Shown here one piece after another: positions 46,417-55,896 of a stretch of DNA of 64,000 nt. The stretch lies in contig CATQJL010000001.1 in assembly GCA_958299035.1 (NCBI GenBank), positions 13,511,834 to 13,575,833 of the forward strand, given 5' to 3'. This stretch comes from Cylicocyclus nassatus. Lineage: Eukaryota > Nematoda > Chromadorea > Rhabditida > Strongylidae. Every line of letters starts with the position of its first letter. The first letter of the stretch is position 1. The position numbers and the translations under genes are program-made. The notes under the pieces were generated by a model. It saw only the letters and a program-made list of their open reading frames with translations, was not told the DNA's origin and made no database searches.

Positions 46417-46622
46417 ATTACACTGCATTTTGACACATTAGCACACTCTGCCGCGTAAATCAAGTCAATCTGCACATTGCTGTACTGCAAATCAAGTTAC
46501 AAATTAATCAACATTCCGGGAACATTAGCTCGTAGCACTAATTATCGATTGTATAAGAAGTCATTCATTTCATTCGCACCACTCTTATAGCGCGTCAGAT
46601 CTTTGTTAGTGCATCAACCGCA
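46417..46622 (+). other. 5' leader of the LTR element
   Basis: About 200 bp between the LTR and the gag ATG. I could not identify a primer-binding site with confidence. Confidence 0.4.
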
Positions 46623-48780
46623 ATGTCAGCGCAACTTTCGACGTACAAGCGTCTGTTATCGAAACACTGTACGAAATTAGAGGCAGTGATCACGCGCTTC
46701 AAGTTCGAACAGTTGGAAACAATCAAACTTCCTGACCAAAAGACATCACCGCACATCATAAGGGAAAGTCATCGAAGATTGGAAGAAGGAATAGGGGCAG
46801 TTGAAACCTGTAATACCAAAATACAAGAACTTCTTCAATATTATGCGCTAGCAATAGACAAGTGTGAATCAGTGAATGAAAAAGAAAGCGAAGATTTTGA
46901 AGAATACACAAGTAAAGGGGAAACGGTACTTTGTGCTTCGTTAGACTATATAGTTCTTTTAAGAGCTAGAGCAAACGCATTTATTTCCTACACGCCTACC
47001 CGATTCGCGAACAAAGAAAATTATACAAGTAACGAAATCACAGAGAGCGCGATAGGAATCAAAAACATGGAATCACCAACAGTTCCGATTCCAATTTTTC
47101 ATGGAGATTTATGGGAATGGGAAACTTTTGGACACTTCTTGACACAAATGTGAACTCACAGCCTCTACCAGAGTTATACAAGTTTAATTACTTGCTTAAA
47201 GCTCTCAGAGGTGAACCTCTACAAGCGGTAAAGAAGTTCAGAGTGTCACAAGGCAACTATGCCAAAGCCATAAATTTTCTGAAAACTAAATATGGGGACA
47301 ATGAACAGTTAACAAATAGGCTATATGGCAGACTAGAAAAGATTCAGTAAACGTCACCAAGCATAAGAGATTAGAGGAAAAACTTTTAGAGCAGGTTCAA
47401 GCCATCGTGGCACAGTTACAAGAAAAGAATGAACACGTGGATAATCAGTGTATAAAAAAACAAGTACTTTCGAAGTTTCCGGTCAGACTACAAAGGAAAG
47501 TGATGGAACGTAAGTACATACAAGCAGAAAATACCTTTGGAATGGAGATACTACTCAAGCTCTTAGAAGAATTTTCCACAACGGAAGAAAAAGTATCATT
47601 TTTCACCAGAGAAGTGACTCCTCGTCAACATCCCGTATCTCCTATACTCTTTAGAGGGAAAGAAGAACCAAGTCAATGGATAAACAAGTGCATGTATTGT
47701 GGAGAAGAGCATAAATCCATAGCATGCACAAAGTACACAACTCCTCATTCATGCACACAATACCTGCGGAAACACAAATTGTGCTTTATTTGTGCATCTC
47801 CAAAACACATCACAGCAGACTGGAAAAAACGATGTGTTTTGAATGCCAAGGCGACGGGAGAGGAGAAACGCAACACGTACCAAAAAGCAAAAGAGACAAA
47901 GCCGACAGAATTAAGAAAACTTCGTACGGCGCAAACAAAATCATCGCCAGTAACTTCAGCGAAGATCCACCAAACCAGTCAAAAAAATGAGGATGGGGAA
48001 ACGACTATTTACGAACCTCAAACTCAAAACACGTATCAACAACCAGTTCGACATTTCTCCCAACGGGAGAAATACAAGTGATGAACCCAATTACTAAAAA
48101 TTTACACAAAATTCCAGTTCTTCTAGACACAGGTGCAAAATTATCTTTCATAGATAAGAACCTAGCAGAAGAAGTACATCTACCAACAATAGAAACAACT
48201 GGGCTGAAGTTAGGGACTTTCGGATGAGAAAAAGTTTACGGGTCTGAGTCGCAAAGTAGAATTGGATGCATGGGATACAGAGGGAAACGCCTATTCAAAA
48301 CTGCTCACCTACAACACCCTCACCAAACCTTCAAAGACACCATCGCTTCGGGAAAAAGACATGCAATTTGTGCAAGCCCTAAATCTCAATATTAACATAG
48401 CAGCTATTCCAGATAGCAAGCCGCTGATTCTACTAAAATGCGATAAACTGTGGCAGCTATTAAAAGAAGGTTCACAGCACATTGGGTTACCATCAGGTCT
48501 TCATCTCTTACCTATAAAATTGGGCCATCCTCTCACAAGACAAGTCCATAAAGAAAAACAAATTACGCAAGTAATGGAACACACAGAGGAATTACAGGAA
48601 TTACAAATATGGGACGAGTATTGGTCCCTAGAATCACAAGTCAACGGAGTTGTCGAGGAGATCAAAGAAAAGATGGACAGCAAACAGAATAAGGGTGGAA
48701 ACACATCTAAGCTTGAGTGTCAAAAAATGCAAGATCAAAAGAGTTTGACTGCAGTACCATCGAAGGTCGCGACGAGCTAA
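46623..48780 (+). pseudogene. BEL/Pao gag and aspartic protease, frameshifted
   Basis: Gag begins at ATG 46623 (MSAQLSTYKRLLSKHC). After about 170 codons comes the conserved block of BEL/Pao gag (DUF1759-type): FHGDLWEWE, then a frameshift near 47125, LPELYKFNYLLKALRGE and AINFLKTKYGDNE. A second frameshift near 47337 leads to 47343-48081, which includes a CxxC-His-Cys cluster (CMYCGEEHKSIAC from 47689, and CFICASPKH after it), resembling the zinc knuckles that bind genomic RNA. A third frame shift then opens the protease at 48081: VLLDTGAKLSFID with the catalytic DTGA at 48126-48137, in a DUF1758-type fold. It is cut by a stop near 48228, and after another shift the C-terminal half (KPLILLKCDKLW, LPSGLHLLPIKLG) continues to 48780. 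Several breaks make the product non-functional. The start is the first ATG of the conserved frame after the leader. Confidence 0.75.
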
Positions 48781-49998
48781 ACTACCTGATAGAAGTAATC
48801 GCATTCAAGAAGACCATGACAAAATTACAGCTTTGAAAGAAGTACAAAGAACAAGAGAAGAGTTACAACAACAAGTCAAAGTGATCACAACGATCAACCA
48901 GGAGTGGATGGGTTTCGAAAACCAATCACAGACACTTACGCAACAGATAATCACTAACTGACGTCTCTTACGCGCGGCGGGAGCAGCGAGTGACTGCTAT
49001 TTGAAGCTTTGCACTCGCTTTATTCTTCTCACCAAATGGCTCGAAAGTTACCAAGGAAAAGCAGATCGAGAATGGTTCAATGAACGATTCTTGAGGGAAA
49101 TACGGCATCAGAGCAAGCAGATGTCCGCACTCATGAACAAGTTAGAGAAAGAGGCGAAAACTTTCGAATATCTTTACAAAAAGCGGCTCAGCAAAAGTCG
49201 ACAATTACAATCGTACGATGATAAGATAAGTCGGCTACAGCAAAGCCTGAGAGGTAAGAACGAGATGCTTTTTGAGATGAAAGCCAAAATTGCCAAACCG
49301 GAAGCTAGTCTCAATGACAAAGTCCCCATCCAATGCGACGAGCAAAAAGTTGTGCAGACTACAAGCGCACCAAAACTTGATGACGAGCGGGAATTCGAAC
49401 TGTTGGAGGACGAGAAGCCGTCAGGCGTACTCGATAAGAAAGCTTAACAGCACCCAGGACTCGAAGAGGCACACGTAAAAGAAGTACACGGCGAATGAGA
49501 CATACAATACATGTCAACCCAACGACGACAGCTCAATGAGGAGCTTGACAAACTAGAGAAAACTCCACGGATTCTGCCTCAACGAGGACTGGAGGATGTG
49601 AAACGGAGAACTCACGCAGCTCTACTTCTTGCTACCAAACCAACAGGCATGACGAGGACTCTTGCGCCGATGTAACCGAGAGGAACGAAAGACTCAAAAT
49701 AGTTTGAAAACAAGGTCGATGCGTGCAATGTTCACAAGATTGTTTTCCAGGAAGATGCCGCCCACGAAGGCCATGATTCTATTGCGAGAGGATGCGATTC
49801 ATGATAGCTGATAAGTTGCGACCGCGCGAAAGGAGGCACCACAGAACTCTTCGCTGTGTTCCCATTGCAAAAGCCGGTCTTCGACAGATGCTCTTGGATG
49901 CAAGGAACAAATATCGGGAAGTCGAGCAGGAGATCGAGCAGTTGGGGCGACACAGGGTCACCGAGCAAGTTCGACCAAAAGAGGAACACCGACCATAA
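48781..49998 (+). pseudogene. Coiled-coil-rich coding remnant in place of pol
   Basis: Open stretches rich in Glu, Lys, Gln and Leu replace the expected reverse transcriptase. A first part (about 48783-48960) reads REELQQQVKVITTINQEW and onward to a stop. A second (49001-49447, 148 codons) has heptad-like MNKLEKEAKTFEYLYKKRL and ISRLQQSLRGKNEMLFEM. Two shorter parts follow (MSTQRRQLNEELDKLEK near 49511, and REVEQEIEQLGRH near 49918). They lie in different frames with stops between them. The predicted nature is a long coiled coil, so a structural or captured host segment is possible. I do not recognise the source. It ends about 50 bp before the 3' LTR. Confidence 0.5.
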
Positions 49999-50048
49999 AT
50001 CCAAGCACAAGAAATAAAGCGACGCCAACATCATCAAGTCGGCGGCAG

Positions 50049-51020
50049 TGTCGTGAAACGACTCAAAAATACACAAGTAGTTACTACACAGTCCACAAGT
50101 AATCAATGAGCTGAGCTCTTGTTTTGTTGTTATGTTTATTTCAGAAAGTATGCTTTGTTTCGCCAGTTTTTCAGCATCGCGAAAGATGATAACCGAGATA
50201 ATTTCGAGGAATCGTCGACGCAGCGAGAAGCTGCATCTTCTCGGCTGCTTACGCAAGTATCGTTTTGCATAATTTGCATTTCTCTTTCGTATCTTCTTAG
50301 AATATCTATCATCGTGGTATATAAGATTATGCAACGGTAGACACGTATTTGCTGACTTTGATTTTGAATAGTTTTTGTACTCTTTTTTGCCAGTTTCAAA
50401 CAATCATAAAAAACAAGTATGAAAACAAGTATAAGATACAAGTATTGAGTAGACAAATAATTGTTGCAATTATAATTGCCACACACATCCCTTTTTTGCA
50501 TCACTATTCATTTGTTATGTAGTTCTAGATGCATGTTTGTGTATTTTGTCTTATGTTTATTTTGTTACGTTTATTTCTTGTTTTTCTTGAGTGTACGGAA
50601 CGGTTAATTACCCAAGTTTGAGGTACACTTCAACACGAGTAAGCCCGCGTGGCAGTCATCAAGTATCAAGTATCAAGTCGGCGTCTCTTGGTATTAGAAG
50701 ATTATTGTTCTAAATATCTATCGGTACCTCAACACAACTGGTGCATCGGCCGGCTTGGCTATTCCTACAATTTCTGCATCAGTACTATCACAACTGGTGT
50801 ATCGGACATTTTCGAACCGGAGCAACCAAGAGGTTGGTTACACAAGTTGTAACAATTTCTTGATGGTAGTCTTGATAGTTAAACTGGGTTTCCTCTTCTA
50901 CCACAGTTTACAACTCATATTTCTCCCAGACAAGTCCAAATTCAGCCGTTATCAAGTATAGTTGGCATCTCTTGGTATTAGAGGATTATTGTTCTAAATA
51001 TCAAACGTTACCTCAATACA
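50049..51020 (+). repeat. 3' LTR of the BEL/Pao-type element
   Basis: It starts TGTCGTGAAACG; 50049-50946 corresponds to the 5' LTR. The final 74 bases (50947-51020) repeat a part of the LTR itself (compare 50668-50730, CTCTTGGTATTAGA and TTGTTCTAAATATC), which suggests an internal duplication at the end. It ends in CA just before the GTCAT duplication. Confidence 0.75.
50602..50622 (+). promoter_or_regulatory. SL1-like sequence followed by a splice donor, 3' LTR
   Basis: Identical to the copy at 46071-46091, including the following GTACACTTC. Confidence 0.75.
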
Positions 51021-51155
51021 GTCATGCTCAAGTCTAAATATCCTTTATGGGCTCGATGAAGGTCAAAATAATTTATGTGCTAATTATGCAAAGATAAGAG
51101 ACTGAGTCCATATCATGTCTCAGTAATATAATGACTTATAATAAAGCGCTAAAGG

Positions 51156-51922
51156 TCTGTCTTTTGTGTGCGTGTGTGTGGGTGTGGGTGTGGGGCGGGT
51201 GTGGGTGTGGGTGTGGGTGTGGGTGTGGGTGTGGGTGTGGGTGTGGGTGCGGGTGTGGGTGTGGATGTGTGTATGTCTGTCTGTCTGTCACGAAATTAAT
51301 AGAGGGAGCTGCAGCCAAGTATTGAGCTGCAATTTTGCGCAGCATACCGTACCAGCATACAGGTCCACCACGCACAAGGACGGGCCGGTTCGATGAGCGG
51401 GTTCTTCAGAAACTGCGCGTCAAAGGGGTCCACACGGCTTTTGACACACAAAACTAGGTCCCTAATTCGACTTTTTGCAAAGTCATGATTTGCCTGACGG
51501 GTGATCTGCACACCATAATTTCTAGCCCAAAAAGTGCTCAAAAAGTTTGCTTTACTGCGAAAACAGCGCCAAATAGTGGTGATCGCGTAGACATTCGATT
51601 TGGCAAGGTTTTCCCTGAAAAAATGAAAAGAATTTTGGATGAAAATATAGCACAAACTAACCGTTATTATTATAACGATTATCAAGCCAAAAAATGTAAT
51701 CCATTCAAGTTCGCATTTGTTTCTTTGCAAAAAAGTTTTCTTTTTCAATGTTACCAATCTTACATGGAGATGCCTTAAGAGTGATGTGAGCAGTTGTTTA
51801 CAACTCATTTGTGATGTTCCACATCGCGCGGTGAGTTTCAAAGTCATCATTGAGCGAGCACGAGAAAGGCGTAAGGATAGCAGAGCCAGTGCGAACCTCC
51901 GCGAAGCGGAGGTGACCCACTG
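51156..51922 (+). mobile_element. Possible Helitron-like element with GTGGGT microsatellite
   Basis: It starts TCTGTCTTTTGTGTG, runs through a (GTGGGT)n-type microsatellite (51170-51270) and TCTGTCTGTCTGTCACG, and ends with a perfect hairpin (CCTCCGC GAA GCGGAGG, 51896-51912) followed after six bases by CTGG (51919-51922) and T. Hairpin plus CTRR fits a Helitron 3' end, but the 5' flank is G instead of A. A 244-codon minus-strand frame across it (52030-51296) has no recognisable domain. Confidence 0.35.
51170..51270 (+). repeat. (GTGGGT)n microsatellite
   Basis: About 100 bp of GTGTGGGTGTGGGT with few variants. The four or more GGG runs on one strand could form a G-quadruplex. Confidence 0.85.
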
Positions 51923-51925
51923 GTA

Positions 51926-52369
51926 GTATATATGATAGAAATAGAAATTAGTAATATACTTAATGAACATCAAAGCATCTGTCTCCTTACCAAATGAAGA
52001 AGTTGCTTCGTCAGAAGAAGAACAACACAAAAAAGCAGTGGTTTACGTTTAAAAAAACTACTTTTTTCTCCTGCTGAGGAAAGGCAAATGAAAGCATGCC
52101 CCAACAAACACATAGGTTTCAGAATTTTCAGAGGTCGTTGACTTACTTCATTTCTTACAAACAGCACAAAGGTGGTGAAAATTACAATACGATGTTCTTT
52201 ATGGAATGATTTATCAGTTTATCAGACTTGTACAAAAGTGTAGTCGTTGTAGAATATCACGAAAAACGGTGCTAGTATAACTTCCATGTTCCATCTTCTT
52301 TGAACCTTGACATTGTTGTAACTTGTAAGTTATGTTTTGTCAAACAAGGTTTGTTATGGTGGAACTTTA
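51926..52369. other. Unassigned
   Basis: Nothing recognisable. Confidence 0.35.
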
Positions 52370-53310
52370 TTCAACCGGCCCTTACGTTTCAATCTTCGTC
52401 GTCCTCAGATGCCTAGGATTGATTCAAAATATAATCTGCGAAACCAAGCCGACAAATGTCTCCGCTAATTTTGCTAGCTGTGGCGTCGTTACGAGTTTAC
52501 TCCACAGAAATCGGTAATACGGAGTTGAACCTACCGTTGTACCACCGCTATATGTGACGGTCACCGGAAGTAAGTGACCGTGGCAGACGAATGACCTATA
52601 CAGTAGAATGTACAGTAAATATTGTCTACACGCTATAGCTCGCATAAGGATGCGCAGGGTAAGAAATCAGCAGACCTCGAGGCACGATCTTATTGTTCAT
52701 TTCCGAATTTTTGACAGATATCCAGAAGACTTCGAGCGCCTTCCTAGCTGAGATATCTGTTTCTATAGTTAGTATTGTACAATTCATATCAAAACCATTT
52801 CCATCATAAACTTCACTTCTGTGTCTACCACGTGGAGTGATCAGACTTTGCCTTCTTTTACTCGCTATATATTCTTTTATTCGTATGTTCAGTACTCGTT
52901 CCGATATTCACCAAAATACAATACATTGCAGCGGAGGCATCGTATCTGGTACACGAGTCCCACTTTCGCGCAGTCCCTTATCCTTCCATGTGGGCAAACT
53001 ACGAAATTTCCTGATATACATTCTCGGTCATAAAGCCTGTTTCTGACGAATGCTTCTAAATTCTGCTGTTCGGAACGTTCATTAAGATTACTTCATTCTG
53101 TAGCTGCGCTCGTGCGATACACTGTTGGAAGGAGAAATTAATTTTCTCAGAGATAAACGGAAGACAAAGCGGAAGTTTACTTTGATGCTGCTGTGATGGG
53201 TACGGTCGTAGCACATAAAACGTTGTGGACGTGGCGGATAAAACTCAGTGTAAGCTATTTCAAAGCTAAGTCTCGCGATATCTAGCTTTGTTCTCACCTA
53301 AGCACACCTT
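52370..53310 (-). pseudogene. Penelope-like element, GIY-YIG end and 3' region
   Basis: On the minus strand, with several frameshifts, the C-terminal module of a Penelope-like protein can be followed: a degenerate linker (from about 53310), LCLPFISEKINF, ARAQLQNEVILMNVPNS, LYDRECISGN (53036 and down), CPHGRIRDCAK, GLVYQIRC (52960-52937, the GIY position), LYFGEYRN (52919-52899, the YIG position reads YFG), then TIETDISARKALEVFWIS near 52700. It corresponds segment by segment to the copy at 31585-31947 but is clearly diverged. The reverse transcriptase is absent, so this is a 3' fragment. The non-coding 3' part contains CTGAGGA...GAAACGTAAGG (52408-52383). Confidence 0.65.
52386..52408 (-). 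ncRNA. Hammerhead-like core motif in Penelope-like 3' region
   Basis: CTGAGGA, 11 bases that can form at best a weak stem, then GAAAC. Both conserved hammerhead core blocks (CUGANGA and GAAAC) are exact. The outer stems were not verified. Confidence 0.35.
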
Positions 53311-54409
53311 TGCTGCCACCTTTGTTTTGAACATATGCCCGATTATAGCTCGCTTAACATACATAGCGTGCTGATTTCGCATTTATGCGTTACTCTTGAG
53401 TTGTTCAATTGCTGGTCTCGCTTTAAAATTCCTTCTAACTTTGTTTACTTGTTTTCGTCCTTTGTTTGTTTCATTATTCTATCATTCAATAGATCGTTGA
53501 GTTGTTGAATTTGACTTTCGTATCTGTCTTATGTGTTACTGAATAAACAAATCAAATCTAATTAAAATCATTATGGGCGAGCTCGATAGTATTAGGTTGG
53601 AAGGAAAACAATGTCGCTTTTTGGTTCCCCCTCATGGCATCGCAAAAATTGGAATCCCAGGAACAGGGCTCGGCAAGAGCTGGCACCAGGAAATTTTGAA
53701 AACGAAGTCCCCTTTGACTTTCCCAAAATTTTACGAAGTCCCTTTTGACCCTCAACGATATCCCCTCTAAAAACCTTAAAAACCCTCCCAAAAACGAAAC
53801 TTCGACTAAAAAAAAGGTCGCAGGTGGCAATTTTTGACGTGTCTTCGGCCACATAAACGAAACCCCCTTTGCTTTTTGTCCCAAAAACGATCATTCTATA
53901 GAGAAAAGCATGATTTACAAAATGGCATTACTGCTTTTGCACCATATCGTATCCATGTGAAGTACGAAGGTAGAACCTGAAAAGTTTCAAATGACCGCAA
54001 AATCAAAATTTTTATCTCCTTCAAAAAAACTTTCTACGGACCCTCAACTTGCTCGGACATACTTACATCCCTCATCAAACATTCATAATGCGCAGTTGTT
54101 GTGATTTTTTCTTAACAGACGTAACTGAAACTTTTCATGCTTTTGTCGAACTGATGCTGGGCTGTTCCTGCATGGGTAATTCTATGAACTGTTAATTTTT
54201 AGCCTTTTACAAGAGTAAGTTCTCGAGAAATATCAATTCTGATTTGAAAAAAAATAAAGAAAAAAATTTGGTATTTCTCGAAAACTAACTTTTGTAGAAG
54301 GCTGAAAATTCACGGTTATACTTCCCATGCTACAAGTCACCTACGGCCCTGCATCACTTGGCCAGCATGAAAATTCTTAATTTGTCGGTGTCTAGCCAAG
54401 AAAAAATTA

Positions 54410-55041
54410 TACTTACTTAGATACTTAGATGGCCCGTCCTCGCGTGACGTGCGGGCCCCAGTACAGAAGTTTCCATTGTTCCCTGTTCCTCGCTTCGGAC
54501 ATGCACGATCTTCTTGGCTGTCGTCGGTGGCTGCGTCCACGAGTTCCAGGAGCGAAAGTCGTATCCAGCTGATTTCTCAGCTGGTCCATCCGTTCCACAA
54601 ACACGTCTGCCCATCTCGTTGAAGGTTTTCCTCTAAGATGTTTTGCTTCGCGAGGAGTCCACTCCAATGTTCTTAGTGTCCATCTGTCGTCTGTTCCTAT
54701 CATAATGTGACCGGCCCATCGATGTTTCGCTTTCGCAACGTATTCCGCTGGGTCACGAAGACGGGACATTCTTCTTAGATCCGTACTGCGAAGTCCGACA
54801 AGGTGTTGCTTGTGTCGGCTCATCTTCAGAAGACTGCACTCAAGCGCTCTGTGGGTGGTCCGTAGAGCTTTCGCGTGGCTACAGTGTCGGGCCAAGTCTC
54901 AGCTGCGTAACAGAGTGCCGGGAGAACGGTCGAGACGAACAGTGGGCACGAAGCTCCGGGTCCGTCAGTTGATCGGTGGTTTCCTTCATAGGCCCGAAGG
55001 CGGCCCAGGCTACTCTTCTTCTCCTGTTAAGTTTTTCCCTC
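54410..55041 (-). mobile_element. RTE retrotransposon, short 5'-truncated copy
   Basis: 632 bp on the minus strand, flanked by AAAAATTA (54402-54409 and 55042-55049), with the same TAAGTATCTAAGTAAG-type tail as the copy at 4645. It is truncated at the point corresponding to about base 5283 of that copy. Confidence 0.8.
54425..55041 (-). pseudogene. RTE protein C-terminal fragment
   Basis: Encodes the region after the polymerase domain: LRTTHRALECSLLKMSRHKQ, the HRWAGHIM segment and a basic C-terminus, closely similar to the C-terminal part of the protein at 4652-7252. Frameshifts are present near 54460 and 54890. With no polymerase or endonuclease it is inert. Confidence 0.75.
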
Positions 55042-55509
55042 AAAAATTACAGCAACTGTGCATATTAAGTTTGATGAAGAGTGCAAGTCCGTGAGCAGGG
55101 AGAAAGTCCGCAAAAGTTTTTGAAAGGAGATGTTAATTTTATGATTTTTCGTTTATTTAAAAATTCTTAGATTTCATTTCCGTATTTTACATGGATACAA
55201 CTTCGTGCAAAGGCAGTAATGCATTTTGTAGAGCTCGCTTTGCTCTACCGAATGATAGTCCATATATGTTTCTGGGTTTCTTTTGCGATTTCATGGTGGA
55301 GAACCAAAAGCGACATTGTTTTTTTTTTCAACCTAATACTATCGAGCTCGCCCATAATGATTTTAATTTGATTTGATTTTATTCAGTAACACATAAGACA
55401 GATACGAGAGAGAAATTGAACAACTCAACGATTTAATGAATGAAAGAATAATGAAACAAACAAAAGAAGCAAGTAGACAAGATTAGAAGGTATTCTAGAT
55501 GAGACCAGC

Positions 55510-55668
55510 ATGTTAGGGGATTGGATTTATTCAAGCAAATGAGAGCAGAAGGATGCCGCAAAAGAACACTTTGAAAACTAGGAATTTAGACCACTCCAGA
55601 GCATCTGCATTCGTCAAAAAAAGCTTTGCTTAAAAGAAGAAAGTCTGGCTTCATCGACTTTACTCTTA
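55510..55668. other. Unassigned
   Basis: Short interval between the palindrome and the MITE; probably 3' sequence of the CR1-type element. Confidence 0.3.
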
Positions 55669-55871
55669 GGTCCTGGACAGACTTCACGCAATTTGATCGT
55701 CGCGACTCAGTTGCCGACATTTCCATTCATTTTCATTTCACATTCAAAAATTTCGATCTGGAAAAGTATCACAACCGAAATGCAAGTTGATCGGCATGGA
55801 ATGATGTTGTAACAGTTGTCTCGTCGCGATTCAGTCGCGACGATCAAATCGCCTGAAGTCCGTTCGGGGCC
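55669..55871. mobile_element. PIF/Harbinger-type MITE, 203 bp
   Basis: Ends GGTCCTGGACAGACTTCA and complement of GGCCCCGAACGGACTTCA, with GATCGTCGCGACT also mirrored, flanked by TTA on both sides (55666-55668; 55872-55874). A TTA/TWA duplication with GG(G/N)CC-type ends fits PIF/Harbinger. It lies about 25 bp after the CR1 stop codon. Confidence 0.65.
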
Positions 55872-55896
55872 TTAAACGGATGACTTCTCATCAAAT

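Larger units (their letters stand above)
45514..51025 (+). mobile_element. BEL/Pao-type LTR retrotransposon without pol
   Basis: The element (45519-51020) is bounded by GTCAT direct repeats (45514-45518 and 51021-51025), the 5-bp duplication expected of this superfamily. It has two LTRs of about 900 bp. Internal order: 200-bp leader, gag, zinc-binding segment, aspartic protease, then a coiled-coil-rich region up to the 3' LTR. Reverse transcriptase, RNase H and integrase are all absent, so it can only move with help from a related element. The LTRs differ by a few percent, indicating moderate age. Confidence 0.8.
53592..55336. mobile_element. Mariner-ended palindromic element with an RTE insertion
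   Basis: Ends TTAGGTTGGAAGGAAAACAA and complement, flanked by TA (53590-53591; 55337-55338). Without the RTE insert it is about 1.1 kb and palindromic, related to 4013-7553 and 39716-40660 (shared TTTCTCGAAAACTA and TCTAGCCAAG segments). Confidence 0.75.
53411..55509. repeat. Outer palindrome split at its centre
   Basis: 53411-53589 and 55339-55509 are inverted copies (for example GTATCTGTCTTATGTGTTAC and ATTATGGGCGAGCTCGATAG, mirrored). Joined without the inserted element they would meet at GATAGTACTATC, a perfect palindrome centred on TA, exactly where the mariner-ended element sits. It may be one longer palindrome instead of two nested ones. Confidence 0.7.

Noticed and set aside
51170..51270. 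CRISPR or telomere-like repeat
   Set aside because: The repeat is a simple GTGGGT microsatellite without spacers, and the nematode telomere unit (TTAGGC) is not present.
51296..52030. 244-codon open frame on the minus strand
   Set aside because: It runs through a microsatellite-flanked repetitive segment, begins in ordinary AT-rich sequence, has no recognisable domain, and changes composition abruptly. Treated as a chance frame.
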